DNA of 64,000 nucleotides from Nipponacmea schrenckii (lineage: Eukaryota; Mollusca; Gastropoda; Lottiidae): positions 41,236,602-41,300,601 of the forward strand of contig JAUJPP010000003.1 of NCBI GenBank assembly GCA_030562195.1, given 5' to 3'. Positions within the stretch are counted from its first letter, which is position 1. Each line of letters opens with the position of its first letter. Of this stretch, positions 39,930 to 49,401 are shown in pieces. Both the position numbers and the translations under genes were made by a program. The notes beneath the pieces were generated by a model. The model saw nothing but the letters and a program-made list of their open reading frames with translations, was not told the DNA's origin and made no database searches.

Positions 39930-40408
39930 TTAAAGGGGCACAATCTTGATTTTTAGGGGTCGTTTTGGGCCTTTGTTACATTTAAACAGTCCTCAGAAAT
40001 ACTCAAGCTCTAAGAAAATCGCAAAATACCTTGAAATATACCTCAAAAATTTCAGTTTTTATTTTTTTCCGTGTTGTACGCGGCTGGTCTTCAGTCAGTC
40101 TGAAAATTGTGTGTCCTGTTGACAAAATCTACAATTGTTATTACATGTACTTTCATTTTGTTTTATCAGTGTGGGCCTGCGCAGTAGTCTATTTATAACT
40201 CTTTGATTTTCCAATATGGCGGGACGTTCATAATATCTTAAGACATTATGATTTTCAAACACGGATAAATATGTATACCCATGGATTTGAAGGCTCAAAT
40301 TTCAAAGGTAAGCTCTGTAGACTATGTCTGATTAGCTAAACAAAAGATTTCATGTGTTTGAGGCTGTCGGATGATTGTCCGAAACAAATCAAGCCTGTGC
40401 CCCTTTAA
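39930..40408. mobile_element. TTAA-flanked MITE, 479 bp
   Basis: TTAAAGGGGCACAATCTTGAT at 39930-39950 is inverted at 40388-40408 (ATCAAGCCTGTGCCCCTTTAA) with two mismatches in 21 bases. TTAA at both ends fits the target-site duplication. Length and terminal TTAAAGGG resemble the element at 17619-18104, but the interiors differ. No transposase inside; the short minus ORF at 40095-40298 is not called. Confidence 0.8.
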
Positions 40409-40424
40409 GCAGCTATACACTGGT

Positions 40425-40850
40425 TCAGTGTCATTTAGGCATTTTTAAAGCTCACTTTATTTTAAAACAGAACTTTAGGCACACTGTCAGATAGGCACGT
40501 GTCTTTGGCACAATGATTTAGGCACACCTTCAATTAGACACGTATTCAATTAGGTACACCATTCATAAGCACACTCCTTATATTCGACACAGTGTCATTT
40601 AGGCTAAGTGATTAAGGCGCCGCGTCTTTTAGGCACAGTGATTAAGGCACACCTTAAATTAGGCACATATTCAATTAGGTACACTTATATTCGACACACT
40701 GTCATTTAGGGATACTTGGCTCCAAGGATGTGTAATCTTGTCAGGCACAGTGATTGAGGCACAGCTTAAATTAGGCACATATTCAATTAGGCACACTTAT
40801 ATTCGGCACAATGTCATTAAGGGACACTTGGCTCCAAGGATGTGTGGTCT
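40425..40850 (+). repeat. TTTAGGCACA-rich repeat with a 112-bp tandem duplication
   Basis: Short motifs of the form ATTTAGGCACA, ATTAAGGCACA and AATTAGGTACAC recur at irregular spacing. A 112-bp unit (from CAGTGATTAAGGCACA at 40636) is repeated from 40748, both copies ending in CTTGGCTCCAAGGATGTGT. A more diverged copy precedes them from about 40425. Confidence 0.8.
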
Positions 40851-41020
40851 GGTATCTCTATCACATATCTAAATCGTCAAGTGGTAGAATGCTACCATAG
40901 CCCTTTAGAATGGTATGGTACCTTCAAATTTTCCTTCATTTTACTTCAGAACAAAAACAACAACACTAACATTTGGCAGTGGTCCATAAATTCAAACATC
41001 TGCAGACTGCAATGCATTAC

Positions 41021-41231
41021 TTTTAAATCTAAAATATTAAAATTATTCGTCCCCAGTAACAAATTTAAAAGGCAAAATAAAGTTATAAACTTTAATTTTT
41101 TGTGGATGAAAATACATCACAGCAAACAATAATATGTACAATATCAAATTCAGCAAACTCAAATTATAAATGAATGAATAAATAAACAATGGAAATTTAA
41201 TGCACGTAATAATCAATCAAGCCAGAGGCCG
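41021..41231 (+). repeat. Left inverted terminal repeat of the DIRS-type element
   Basis: Runs from TTTTAAATCTAAAATATTAA to AAGCCAGAGGCCG and matches the reverse complement of 44974-45182 with only a handful of differences. It contains the GTCCCCAGTAAC core that is also present in the extra copy at 45487-45630. Confidence 0.92.
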
Positions 41232-41241
41232 AAATTTGAAA

Positions 41242-42290
41242 AATGGCTGAAGCTGCGAAGGCCGGAAATAAGAATAAAGTGAACTGTAAGGATACAAATC
41301 GGTAAATCCGATGAAGTTATTGCGGAATATATTAGTTTACCTGACAGCGAAGATGAATCAGAATTGGATGAGTTAACTGATGGTGAGATTTTAGAAGAGC
41401 TCGATCGAAACCACAGAGAATTGAAAGAACTTGAAGAAATTGTCAAATGGAAGGAATTGAGACAACAGTTGTTTGAAAGCAGACAGAAACTTAACGATAT
41501 GAGATCATTGGCAGCAACAAAAGGTAGGCCAAAAGTAGTCAATATATATTCTGGTCCGACACTCCAAGACTTGCGAAAGTCTGTAAATTTGGAGTCCGAA
41601 GTCACCCGTCGCATGGCCACCTTGGGATTGTTGGACTCGGACAGCGAAGATATAGAATCAATCCCTCAAAAAGAAGAGATTGAAATTGCTCACAGTAACA
41701 TCTGCAAAATCCGGAATCCAAGCCAGATCTTCAGACAAGGTCCTACTGTCCCAAAGATGGCCACACTCCGCCGTACAGTTCCAAAATGCTAGCAAGAGCT
41801 ACTCCTTTACAGACCTTCCTTTTCATTTGTTTGTTGTCGAAGAGCTGGAAATCATCAGTGACTCGAGGACTCTTACAGATGAACGAGAGGGTCATTTAGC
41901 ACTTCTGAAAAAGTTGGTGTATTTCAGCGAAATATATGATTGGAAAGGGTTGATGGAATACTACGCCGCCTTTATACGGAAGGTAGAAATGGGATTATCA
42001 ACCTGGAAAGATGACAATCGCGAGCTAGACACAATCCTCGTTCCTTTTATACGGAAACCTCATTTTGATAAGAAACCTCCTGTTAAATACGAAGAAAAGC
42101 AATTTTCCGACCAGAAGGATGAAACCTTATGGTTTTGTACCTTATATCAGCGAAACAGGTTCAACCAGAGAAACTCACATTTGCTTACAATAAGGGGTTA
42201 ACAGCGCAAGGTGCAACATATTTGTGCAGCGTGTTGGAAACTTGATGGTGCCAAGAGGGAGCATCCGGAATGTTCCACGTAATGTCCTAA
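41242..42290 (+). pseudogene. gag-like ORF of the DIRS-type element, frameshifted
   Basis: The frame starts at ATGGCTGAAGCTGCG just inside the left repeat and shifts once near 41300. It then reads through an acidic coiled-coil-like region (DGEILEELDRNHRELKELEE, 41376-41435), shifts again near 41780, and continues with LALLKKLVYFSEIYDWKGL and LEYYAAFIRK-like sequence (41895-41985). A zinc-knuckle-like C-x2-C-x9-H-x3-C (CAACWK...HPEC) is at about 42220-42280. The order coil, helical domain, zinc knuckle fits a DIRS-family gag. At least three frame breaks mean no protein is made. Confidence 0.75.
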
Positions 42291-42426
42291 TAAACTGTCA
42301 GAATTGTGACAGTCGGAGCAACAGATGTCATACCTTTGCTACTCTTCCCTTTCTAACTATACATCCACACACAAGCTTATCGAGGTCCATAATATCATTT
42401 GTCAATCTAAACACCACAACTTTGCT

Positions 42427-43970
42427 GATTGCAGAATTCCTGTCAAATCGAATTTAAAGATACAATTTTTTAGAGAAAAACTTCAAAATTACCATGATCA
42501 TTTTATCTTAAAGTTGATAGAATTTGGCTTCGTTGGTGAGATTTTGTACTCAACTCCCCCGAAAAACCACAAAGGTGCTATAGAATCGAATTTATCTAAG
42601 GAATTGGAATATGGTGCCATACCAGGACCCTTTAAAACCAATCCCTTCAACGCGGAATTTTTTATTTCCCCCTTAAATACTGTACCGAAGAATCAAGATG
42701 AGCGTCGAATCATTCTTGATCTAAGCTTTCCTAATGGATCCTCTATCAACGATGGTATTTCAAAAGACCTCTATATCAGTGAATCAGTAAACTTGACTTT
42801 TCCGAACGTTGACGATCTTGTAAGTTTGGTAAAGAGAAAGGAAGGGGCTGTTTACTTTATAAACGTGACCTTAGAAGGGCATACATGTATCGTCAAATCT
42901 CCATCGATTCTGGTGACATTCATGATCGTGTCTTAAGCATGGGCTTGCGCTCCACAGCTCATATTTGCCAGAGGCTGACAAATTCCGTGGCGTATATTTT
43001 CGGACTATATGGATTTCTAGCGTTAAACTATTTAGATGACTTCGCACGATTGCGCCTTAGATGCCTTCAATTTATTGGGAGATATTTTGCAACGGTGTGG
43101 ACTTGAAGAGTCGGTTGAAAAAGTAGTTCCTCCCTCAACAATTATAACTTTTTTTGGTTTTCGCTTGGATACCTACAGTCTTACCCTTACAATACCCCTG
43201 AAAGATTAATTGAAATATCTGAACTTGTGTCAGATTGGCTCTTACTTGCTCAAGTAACAGTGAAAAAAATACAAAGCCTTCTCGGGAAATTACAGTTTGT
43301 CTCCGAATGTGTTCGTCCACGAAGGTTGTTCATAAGTCGCATTCTTAACTGGTTACGATCGGTTTACCATGAAACCAAAGCAGTCCGTATTCCTCAGGAA
43401 GTACGAAAAGACCTCAAGTGGTGGGATTACTTTCTTCCTTTTAACCGGATACAATGGCATCTCCATCATGATGATGGAAGAGTGGTCTTTTCCCGACAGT
43501 GTGTTGTCGTGTGATGCCCGTTTAACCGGATGCGGTGGTTGCTTTCCCGAAAAAAGACATTACTTTCATTTTGATCCCCCCCCCCCCCTCTATCATTCAA
43601 AAATACACCCACATTAACGAACTGGAATTATTAACAATTGTGCTCTCTTTAAAACTATGGGGAAGTCAATTAAGGGGCAAACGTAGTTATAATATTATGT
43701 GACAATATGACGTCCGTAACTGTGTTAAACACTGGTCGTTCTAAAAGTATCAATTTTCATGCTTAAAAGAAATTTGTTTTGTATGTGCAGTTAATTAGTT
43801 CGAGGTTCGCGGATAGCACATTGCCGGTGTGGAAAATCACATTTCCGATTATTTATCTACATGTAGATGGTCTTTAGACGCCACATTTCAGTATAAATTT
43901 TTGGAAGAATCTTACGGTCTCTGCCCTAGTCATATTTCTCTCCCTTTGGAGTTTTTACATGAATTCCATG
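42427..43970 (+). pseudogene. RT-RNase H ORF of the DIRS-type element, frameshifted
   Basis: The region begins with IPVKSNLKIQFFREKL-like sequence, then RRIILDLSFPNGSSIND (42700-42750), a frame break at about 42870, then YRQISIDSGD, GLRST-HICQRLTN and the catalytic YLDDF at about 43030. The connection domain contains LLGKLQFVSECV-RP (43275-43320) and LKWWDYFLP (43410). RNase H starts at SCDARLTGCGG (43505) and, after a 13-C run at 43576-43588, continues in other frames with HINELELLTI (43610) and a DN/GRSKS segment near 43700-43750. The poly(C) run itself breaks the frame. The motif set is that of DIRS/Ngaro reverse transcriptases. Confidence 0.82.
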
Positions 43971-43995
43971 ATTGGTAAAATTAATTTACTTTTTG

Positions 43996-44955
43996 ATTAC
44001 AGGCTCTATGTTCAGAGAACTTAAGGCGGATGACAAATTATCTTCAAAATCTGCAATTGCCAAAGGTACTTATAAGAATCTTCATTGCCAGTGGAAGTCT
44101 TTCTTCTTTTTTTGTGTATTCTTTGATTTAAAACCACTTCCATCCTCATTGGAAACAATTATTCTTTATGCACAGTTTTTAAGTCGCAGTTTTAAATCTA
44201 TTTCGGCTATCAAGAATTATTTGTATTCAGTCAAATTAATGCATTTATTATTAGCATTTGAGTATGATCACTCTGAATCCTTGGAACTTAAACTAATGTT
44301 AAGAGGTTTAGCAAGATTGAACCCCCATTGCTTAAAAGAGCAGCTCCTATAACTCCTGAAATTTTAGTTAAGTTTCATAATTTCTTTGACAGTTCTTGTG
44401 CAAATGATGTCTCTTTCTATTTGCATTCTTTCTCAGGAGCAGAAAGTCCAATTTAGTTCCAGATAAGAATTTTGATATTGAAAAGCAACTCTGTATCGGG
44501 GATATATCTCAGATCGAGTGTGGTTTATTAGTTAGGATAAGGTGGTCAAAAACCATACAATTTGGAGAAAGAATCCTGTCTATACCCATTTTGAAAATCC
44601 CTGGATCCGTTTTATGTCCAGTTGGGGCCTTTAATAATATGATAGGTTATTACCCGGGATATCAAATGACCCCCTTTTTAGATTGAAAAGTGGTGATAAA
44701 ATCATGCCATTGACTTACAGACATTTTAACAAAGAGTTAAGACAATTAGTAGCCTTAATTGGATTAAAACCGCAAGAATTTTCCACTCATAGCTTCCGCC
44801 GTGAGGTGCTACATGGGCCTTCCAATGTAGAGTGCCATCTGAGCTCATTCAATTACATGGGGATTGGACATCTGACGCTTACCAGAATTATTTAGTATTC
44901 AATTTGGAAACAAAGATTTCTGTTGCTAAGCAAATGATCAATTCCCTTTGTTAGA
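43996..44955 (+). pseudogene. Tyrosine recombinase ORF of the DIRS-type element, frameshifted
   Basis: The N-terminal core-binding domain is open to 44352 and contains GTYKNLHCQWKSFF, YAQFLSRSFKS and KNYLYSVK. After a break, the catalytic half continues with an SRKSNLVPD-like arm (about 44440-44465), LIGLKPQEFSTHSFRR at 44755-44802 (the H-x2-R box), and a shifted frame ending in a HGDW and Y-containing tail before 44955. H-x-x-R with a downstream Tyr is the tyrosine-recombinase signature that DIRS elements use in place of a DDE integrase. Two or more frame breaks make it non-functional. Confidence 0.8.
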
Positions 44956-44973
44956 GTTCAAATTCTCTCCTGG

Positions 44974-45182
44974 CGGCCTCTGGCTTGGCGGATTATTACG
45001 TGCATTAAATTTCCATGGTTTATTTATCTATTCATTTATTATTTGAGTTTGCTGAATTTGATATTGTACATAATTGTTTGCTGTGATGTATTTTCATCCA
45101 CAAAAAATTAAAGTTTATAACTTTATTTTGCCTTTTAAATTTGTTACTGGGGACGAATAATTTTAATATTTTAGATTTAAAA
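44974..45182 (-). repeat. Right inverted terminal repeat of the DIRS-type element
   Basis: Reverse complement of 41021-41231. It starts CGGCCTCTGGCTTGG, contains TGCATTAAATTTCCATGG and ends ATTTTAGATTTAAAA. Confidence 0.92.
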
Positions 45183-45486
45183 TAAATAATTATCAGTCCT
45201 CATATGTAACACTCTCATATTGATTATTACATTTCACCATCATTTGCATCAGTCTTAGTCTGTTTAACTACTATTCACTTTATTTTGATTAGATTGTAGA
45301 TTAATAACAATTCAGTATTATTTAACTCATGTTCAGTTCTATCTCTTTAACAACCTAGTGATCACTTATTAATAATTTTCTTCTATCATGCATTGGGTCA
45401 TTAGTTAAGTACAATTTGTACAGTCAAGTCTAATTTTACCCTCCCTTTTCCCTTTTGAATTTTGTTTGAATTTGCATGTTTATGCA
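45183..45486. other. Spacer between the two right-hand terminal repeat copies
   Basis: About 300 AT-rich bases without an ORF or recognised motif. If the extra copy is the true right end, this stretch belongs to the element. Confidence 0.4.
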
Positions 45487-45630
45487 TACGTGCATTAAAT
45501 TTCCAAGGTTTATTTATTTATTCATTTTTATTTTGAGTTTGCTGAATTCGATATTGTACATTTGTCAGTCCACAAAAAAAGTTTATAACTTTATTTTGCC
45601 TTTTAAATTTGTTACTGGGGACGAATAATT
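45487..45630 (-). repeat. Extra partial copy of the DIRS-type terminal repeat
   Basis: TACGTGCATTAAATTTCC through ACTGGGGACGAATAATT repeats the right terminal repeat in the same orientation about 300 bases downstream. It lacks an internal ~25-base segment (around GTTTGCTGTGATGTA) and the distal ~35 bases. It could be an internal complementary region, the end of a second element, or a duplication. Confidence 0.85.
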
Positions 45631-45814
45631 CATTACAGTTACACCTTTGGTTGGAAGTCATGAAAGGTTACGTAAAACCGACGCCAGGTACAACCGACGC
45701 CCCCTGTGCAGCGCTTAATCTTCCTTACAGCGAAATGACTTTAAACACTATTAGATATGCGTGCGCGTGTGCTTACAAGGTGACAGAATGTACCTTCAAG
45801 TCTGTAGCAAAAAA

Positions 45815-45935
45815 GAAGATGTGCCTAAATGACTTCAATGAATGAATGAATGTGTGTCTAATTGTAGGGGTGCTAACCACTGTGACAGCGTCCTGGATGA
45901 GGTGTGCTTAAAAAAAGTGTGCCTTAATTACTGCT
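45815..45935 (-). repeat. TTTAGGCACA-type repeats, inverted relative to the left flank
   Basis: TGTGCCTAAATGAC at 45819-45832, TGTGTCTAATTG, GTGTGCTTAA and GTGTGCCTTAATTAC are reverse complements of motifs in the 40425-40850 repeat. They lie on the other side of the DIRS-type element. Confidence 0.6.
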
Positions 45936-46283
45936 TACAACCACACTATGCAAAGGAAATTTCAAAATACGTCTTCGGACTCTTACACATGAAGTTCGGA
46001 TCATGGCAGCTATATTTCAATAAATGTACTGCTTTGGCCTGTCAAAGACTAAAACCTTAGTAAAAAAGTAATTGTACGGTCAAAAAAATAATGGAAGCGT
46101 TGTTCAGCAAGATGAATCATCACATGGACTAGTAAGTAATTGATTGAAGTAGTTAAAAGATTGGTATAATAATGAACAGAATGTTCATTTTAAACATTTC
46201 AGGTCGGTTTAAACCTTAAACAAATTATTGAACGATACCTTGGTGGTGGACCAATCAAATAGATTTCGTGTTAATGAAAACAC

Positions 46284-46292
46284 TATATAAAG
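46284..46292 (+). promoter_or_regulatory. TATA box, probable promoter of the Cys-rich secreted protein gene
   Basis: TATATAAAG stands about 30 bases before a segment that ends at a strong donor (AAAG then GTAAGG at 46398). No other exon begins nearby on this strand before the coding exon at 49402, which is itself preceded by an acceptor. This is therefore the likely promoter; the start site would be near 46314. Inference from spacing only. Confidence 0.45.
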
Positions 46293-46313
46293 CAAGGACA
46301 TTTAGGTAAACCT

Positions 46314-46397
46314 GTGGTAGCCAGAGTTGTCGAAGGACACAAATTTACAGAAATTCATTTTTTGATCACATTTACCCATTATTTCAGTAAAATAAAG
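46314..46397 (+). other. Putative non-coding leader exon of the Cys-rich gene
   Basis: The segment lies between the expected start site downstream of the TATA box and the GTAAGG donor at 46398. It contains no ATG that opens a long frame. The following intron would run to 49401, where ATTTTTTCAG precedes the start codon by one base. Confidence 0.4.
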
Positions 46398-49300
46398 GTA
46401 AGGATATAATCTTTTATACAAAATGGTGGGAAATGGTGAAAGGGGGTTTGAAGTAAACTTAGGGGATTGGAAAAAAATTATAAGTTAAAGTGAATCATGA
46501 TGTATCAGAATAAAAAAATATTGGGATTTATATTCTTTAGATTAACAGGATTATCTGTGAATTTTATATTAAGTAATGTCACAGTAAGAAGATATAAAGG
46601 ATTAACTTAGAAATCAATATAAATATTGACAAGACATGTTTCAACGCGACAAAGATTCTTTATCTACGGTGGCGATACATTAAAAACTATATTTACCTTC
46701 TATTTTATTCAATAATCATTTTTGTTGAATAGAATACTTCCTGTTAATGCGATGAAGTTCTATTAACATTTTGGCTAGTGACAATGCTGAGTATCTAGAT
46801 GTTGTTTGGTTGTCGTTGAAGGAAATTATCTGAACCTATAGTCAATTTCAAATTTGATGATGCATAGATGACGAAGTTAACACTTTCGATTTGTAAATTT
46901 TAACTAAAGTCTGATGGTAATGGTAGACGATGTATTATTAATTATTACGTCGAACCTATATAGTGACTTTATTATGCAACTATCTATTTGCTATCATTGG
47001 AGATCCTAAATTTTATTGAGATTGGATGCAGCTTACAGGACCGTCGTTAAATGATCAATGCTTGATAAATTGAATCATAGGTTGATTCGTTCAAAATACC
47101 ATTGTAGTTGATTTTCATTTCAAACTGAAAAGACAGTTATGAAATAGAAGCTATATAGGTTGAGAAAAGCTATATAGGGGTGGCATTGATTTGCAAGAGG
47201 ATTTGGAATTTATAAAAATCCAAAATAATATTTATTGTTAAGCCTCTTCGAAAAGGGTACTAAAATGCACTACACTGGAACTCGACCAGATAAAATCATT
47301 ACTCAGACAGTTCCGTTTGCTAATGCGTTCAGCCCACTGGAAGTTGATATAAGGGTCCCATTGCAGACACTCAAAAATAAATAAATATAGGACAAAAGAT
47401 AGGCGACTTTTACTTGCTTGGAACAAAAGGGTTGTGAAAAAAGATACAATGGTGAAATACCACCATAGGAAATGGAGTAGGAAACCAGACTTAAAATTGT
47501 TACTCGAATATTTACCAGGTGCTTTGTAATCATTTAGTTATTAAAACTGTTATGACAACTGAAATTTAGTTCTATCAGCTATTTAAGCAATTTTATTAAG
47601 CATCCTTATAAATCGAGAAGTACTAAAAATATTTGGTAGTCAATGGTAAATATTGGGCGGGAAGGCTTTTATTTGCTCTAACGAAATGGTTACTAAAAGG
47701 TACTAGTGTTCAGTGTATTAGCTTTTTATTCTCGGGCACATCTATTCAGTTTATATGGCCTAAAAACCACAAAAACCAGCTAAAATAATGGTGTGAGCTG
47801 TACATTTTAATCAAGAAACTCGCACCATGAATGTTAATTCGTATACAAATAATTCGTAAGACAAGCACGTATTGAAGAATGGGAATTGCAATATCAAATA
47901 TCCTATGACAATTTATAACAGTTCAGCTGTTTGCACAACATGGTATAAACATGCACATTTTGTGTCGGAATTTATGAGAATCACAGTTTGCATGATTCTA
48001 TTTATGAAGAAAAAGAACCAAGTATGTTTCTCTAAACCTGTTTAATACACGAATTTAGGTATAATGTTGATTTGTCAACAGCGTAATGTTTTCTTTTAGA
48101 TTAAAAAGTTTGAATATTACAGACAACAAGCCTTAAGGTTTTAGCAACCACGCGACTTGTTAAGTCTAAATAATCAAACTGTTGCTAGTGTTTAATTTCA
48201 TCGGACTAAAATTGTCCATTTGACTTGATTATGTCAAGACGAAAGGTTATTTATAACGATTTCAAATGTTTAACTACGAATAAAAAGTGCTTCTTATTTT
48301 TATTCAAGATGAAAAAATCGATGTATGTAACAACGCATGTAACAACAGAACTATTTTCAGTGTTAAAAGTGCAACTACGTTAAATAAACTTTACAACGGT
48401 GTTGATATCGGGTAATTTTGTGACATGTTTTCTGAATAAATTAAGAACCTTATTCACAAACACTTTTAACTTTATGACACTTTTCTTATTTTATTTTACG
48501 AGAACAATTCTTAAAATAAACAGATGAGGGGATATTACCATGTAATGTGGCCTGGGCATTTTAAAAATGGTTCTGTTGTCATCCTTAAGAAGCCTGATAT
48601 TCTATTGTCTTGGTTTTACAAAGAGAGTTTTATATCAGTTTGTTGATAAAAACATTGGACGATATCTGGAGTTCCTATTTGTTTCAACCAAAATATGAGC
48701 ACAACACAATTTGTACATGGAAATAGTTCACACGAACGTAGTTCACAGCCATTTTTCGCAACCATCCCTTTCTCGACTTAGAAAAACTATAATAATTCTA
48801 CATAGCTTTTTAACACCATTTAAAATACTTGAAATGTGACTTTCATCGAAATTCGACTTAGGAAGTCTAGGAAGAGATTCAAAATGGTTGCGAACTACGT
48901 TCGTGTGTGGTACGAAGTTCCTTATGTACACTGGTGTTACTATTTGCTTACATTTTCTTAAACCATGAAATGTCATCTGCTTAGCCTATCTTTCTGTATT
49001 TTCCAAATAAATAGAAAACCTCTACCATTTCAGAACTAATTCGCGTATAAATAAATATGTGGGTTTCAATCTTAAAGAAATGGGCGCGCAAACTGTTGAT
49101 TCGTGTTTTTTATTAGTTTTTAAAACTTCAATTACTCCCTTTACTTTAACCTAAATTATTATAATTGTTAATTGACTTACATTATGCGGTTAAACGATAC
49201 AATAGTACTTAATAGTACCTAATAGTACAACTATGTGCAACTCCGAGCGAGAAAAACATCAATGTAAATAAGAATTTGATAGATTTACGACAAATAAAGA

Positions 49301-49401
49301 TATTGTTGTTTAATGGACATTAGTCACAGCTTGAAAATCCATTGATGTCGTCAACATTGTTTTGAATGCCTTATTTTTCAGATGACTTTTATTTTTTCAG
49401 A
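46398..49401 (+). other. Putative first intron of the Cys-rich gene
   Basis: No coding exon was recognised here. It contains a 179-bp terminal-inverted-repeat element at 48729-48907. Overlapping minus ORFs at 47238-47533 have no recognisable domain. Confidence 0.35.
48729..48907. mobile_element. 179-bp MITE with 27-bp terminal inverted repeats
   Basis: CACACGAACGTAGTTC followed by ACAGCCATTTT (48729-48755) is inverted at 48881-48907 with two mismatches. The interior is 125 bases and non-coding; the minus ORF at 48743-48976 is incidental. No clear target-site duplication is visible at the borders, so the superfamily is open. Confidence 0.7.

Larger units (their letters stand above)
41021..45182 (+). 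mobile_element. DIRS-type tyrosine-recombinase retrotransposon, degenerate
   Basis: About 4.16 kb bounded by ~210-bp inverted terminal repeats (41021-41231 and 44974-45182, nearly identical). Between them lie, in order on +, a gag-like region with a zinc knuckle, RT and RNase H with the YLDDF catalytic motif, and a tyrosine recombinase ending in a THSFRR box. Inverted terminal repeats plus RT-RNase H-YR, with no integrase or protease, are the hallmark of DIRS elements. Several frameshifts and in-frame stops break every ORF, so it is inactive, yet the near-identical ends suggest it is not ancient. A third partial terminal copy lies at 45487-45630. No target-site duplication is expected for this class. 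Confidence 0.88.

Noticed and set aside
40425..40850. TTAGGC telomere-like repeats
   Set aside because: TTAGGC occurs only within longer irregular units (TTTAGGCACA, 112-bp duplication), never as a tandem hexamer.
40842..41132. 96-codon ORF at the left edge of the DIRS-type element
   Set aside because: It runs into the terminal repeat and shows no similarity to a known gag or cellular protein.
41213..41620. 135-codon minus-strand ORF
   Set aside because: It is the antisense of the gag-like coding region; its Ser-rich composition comes from reverse-reading Glu/Asp codons.
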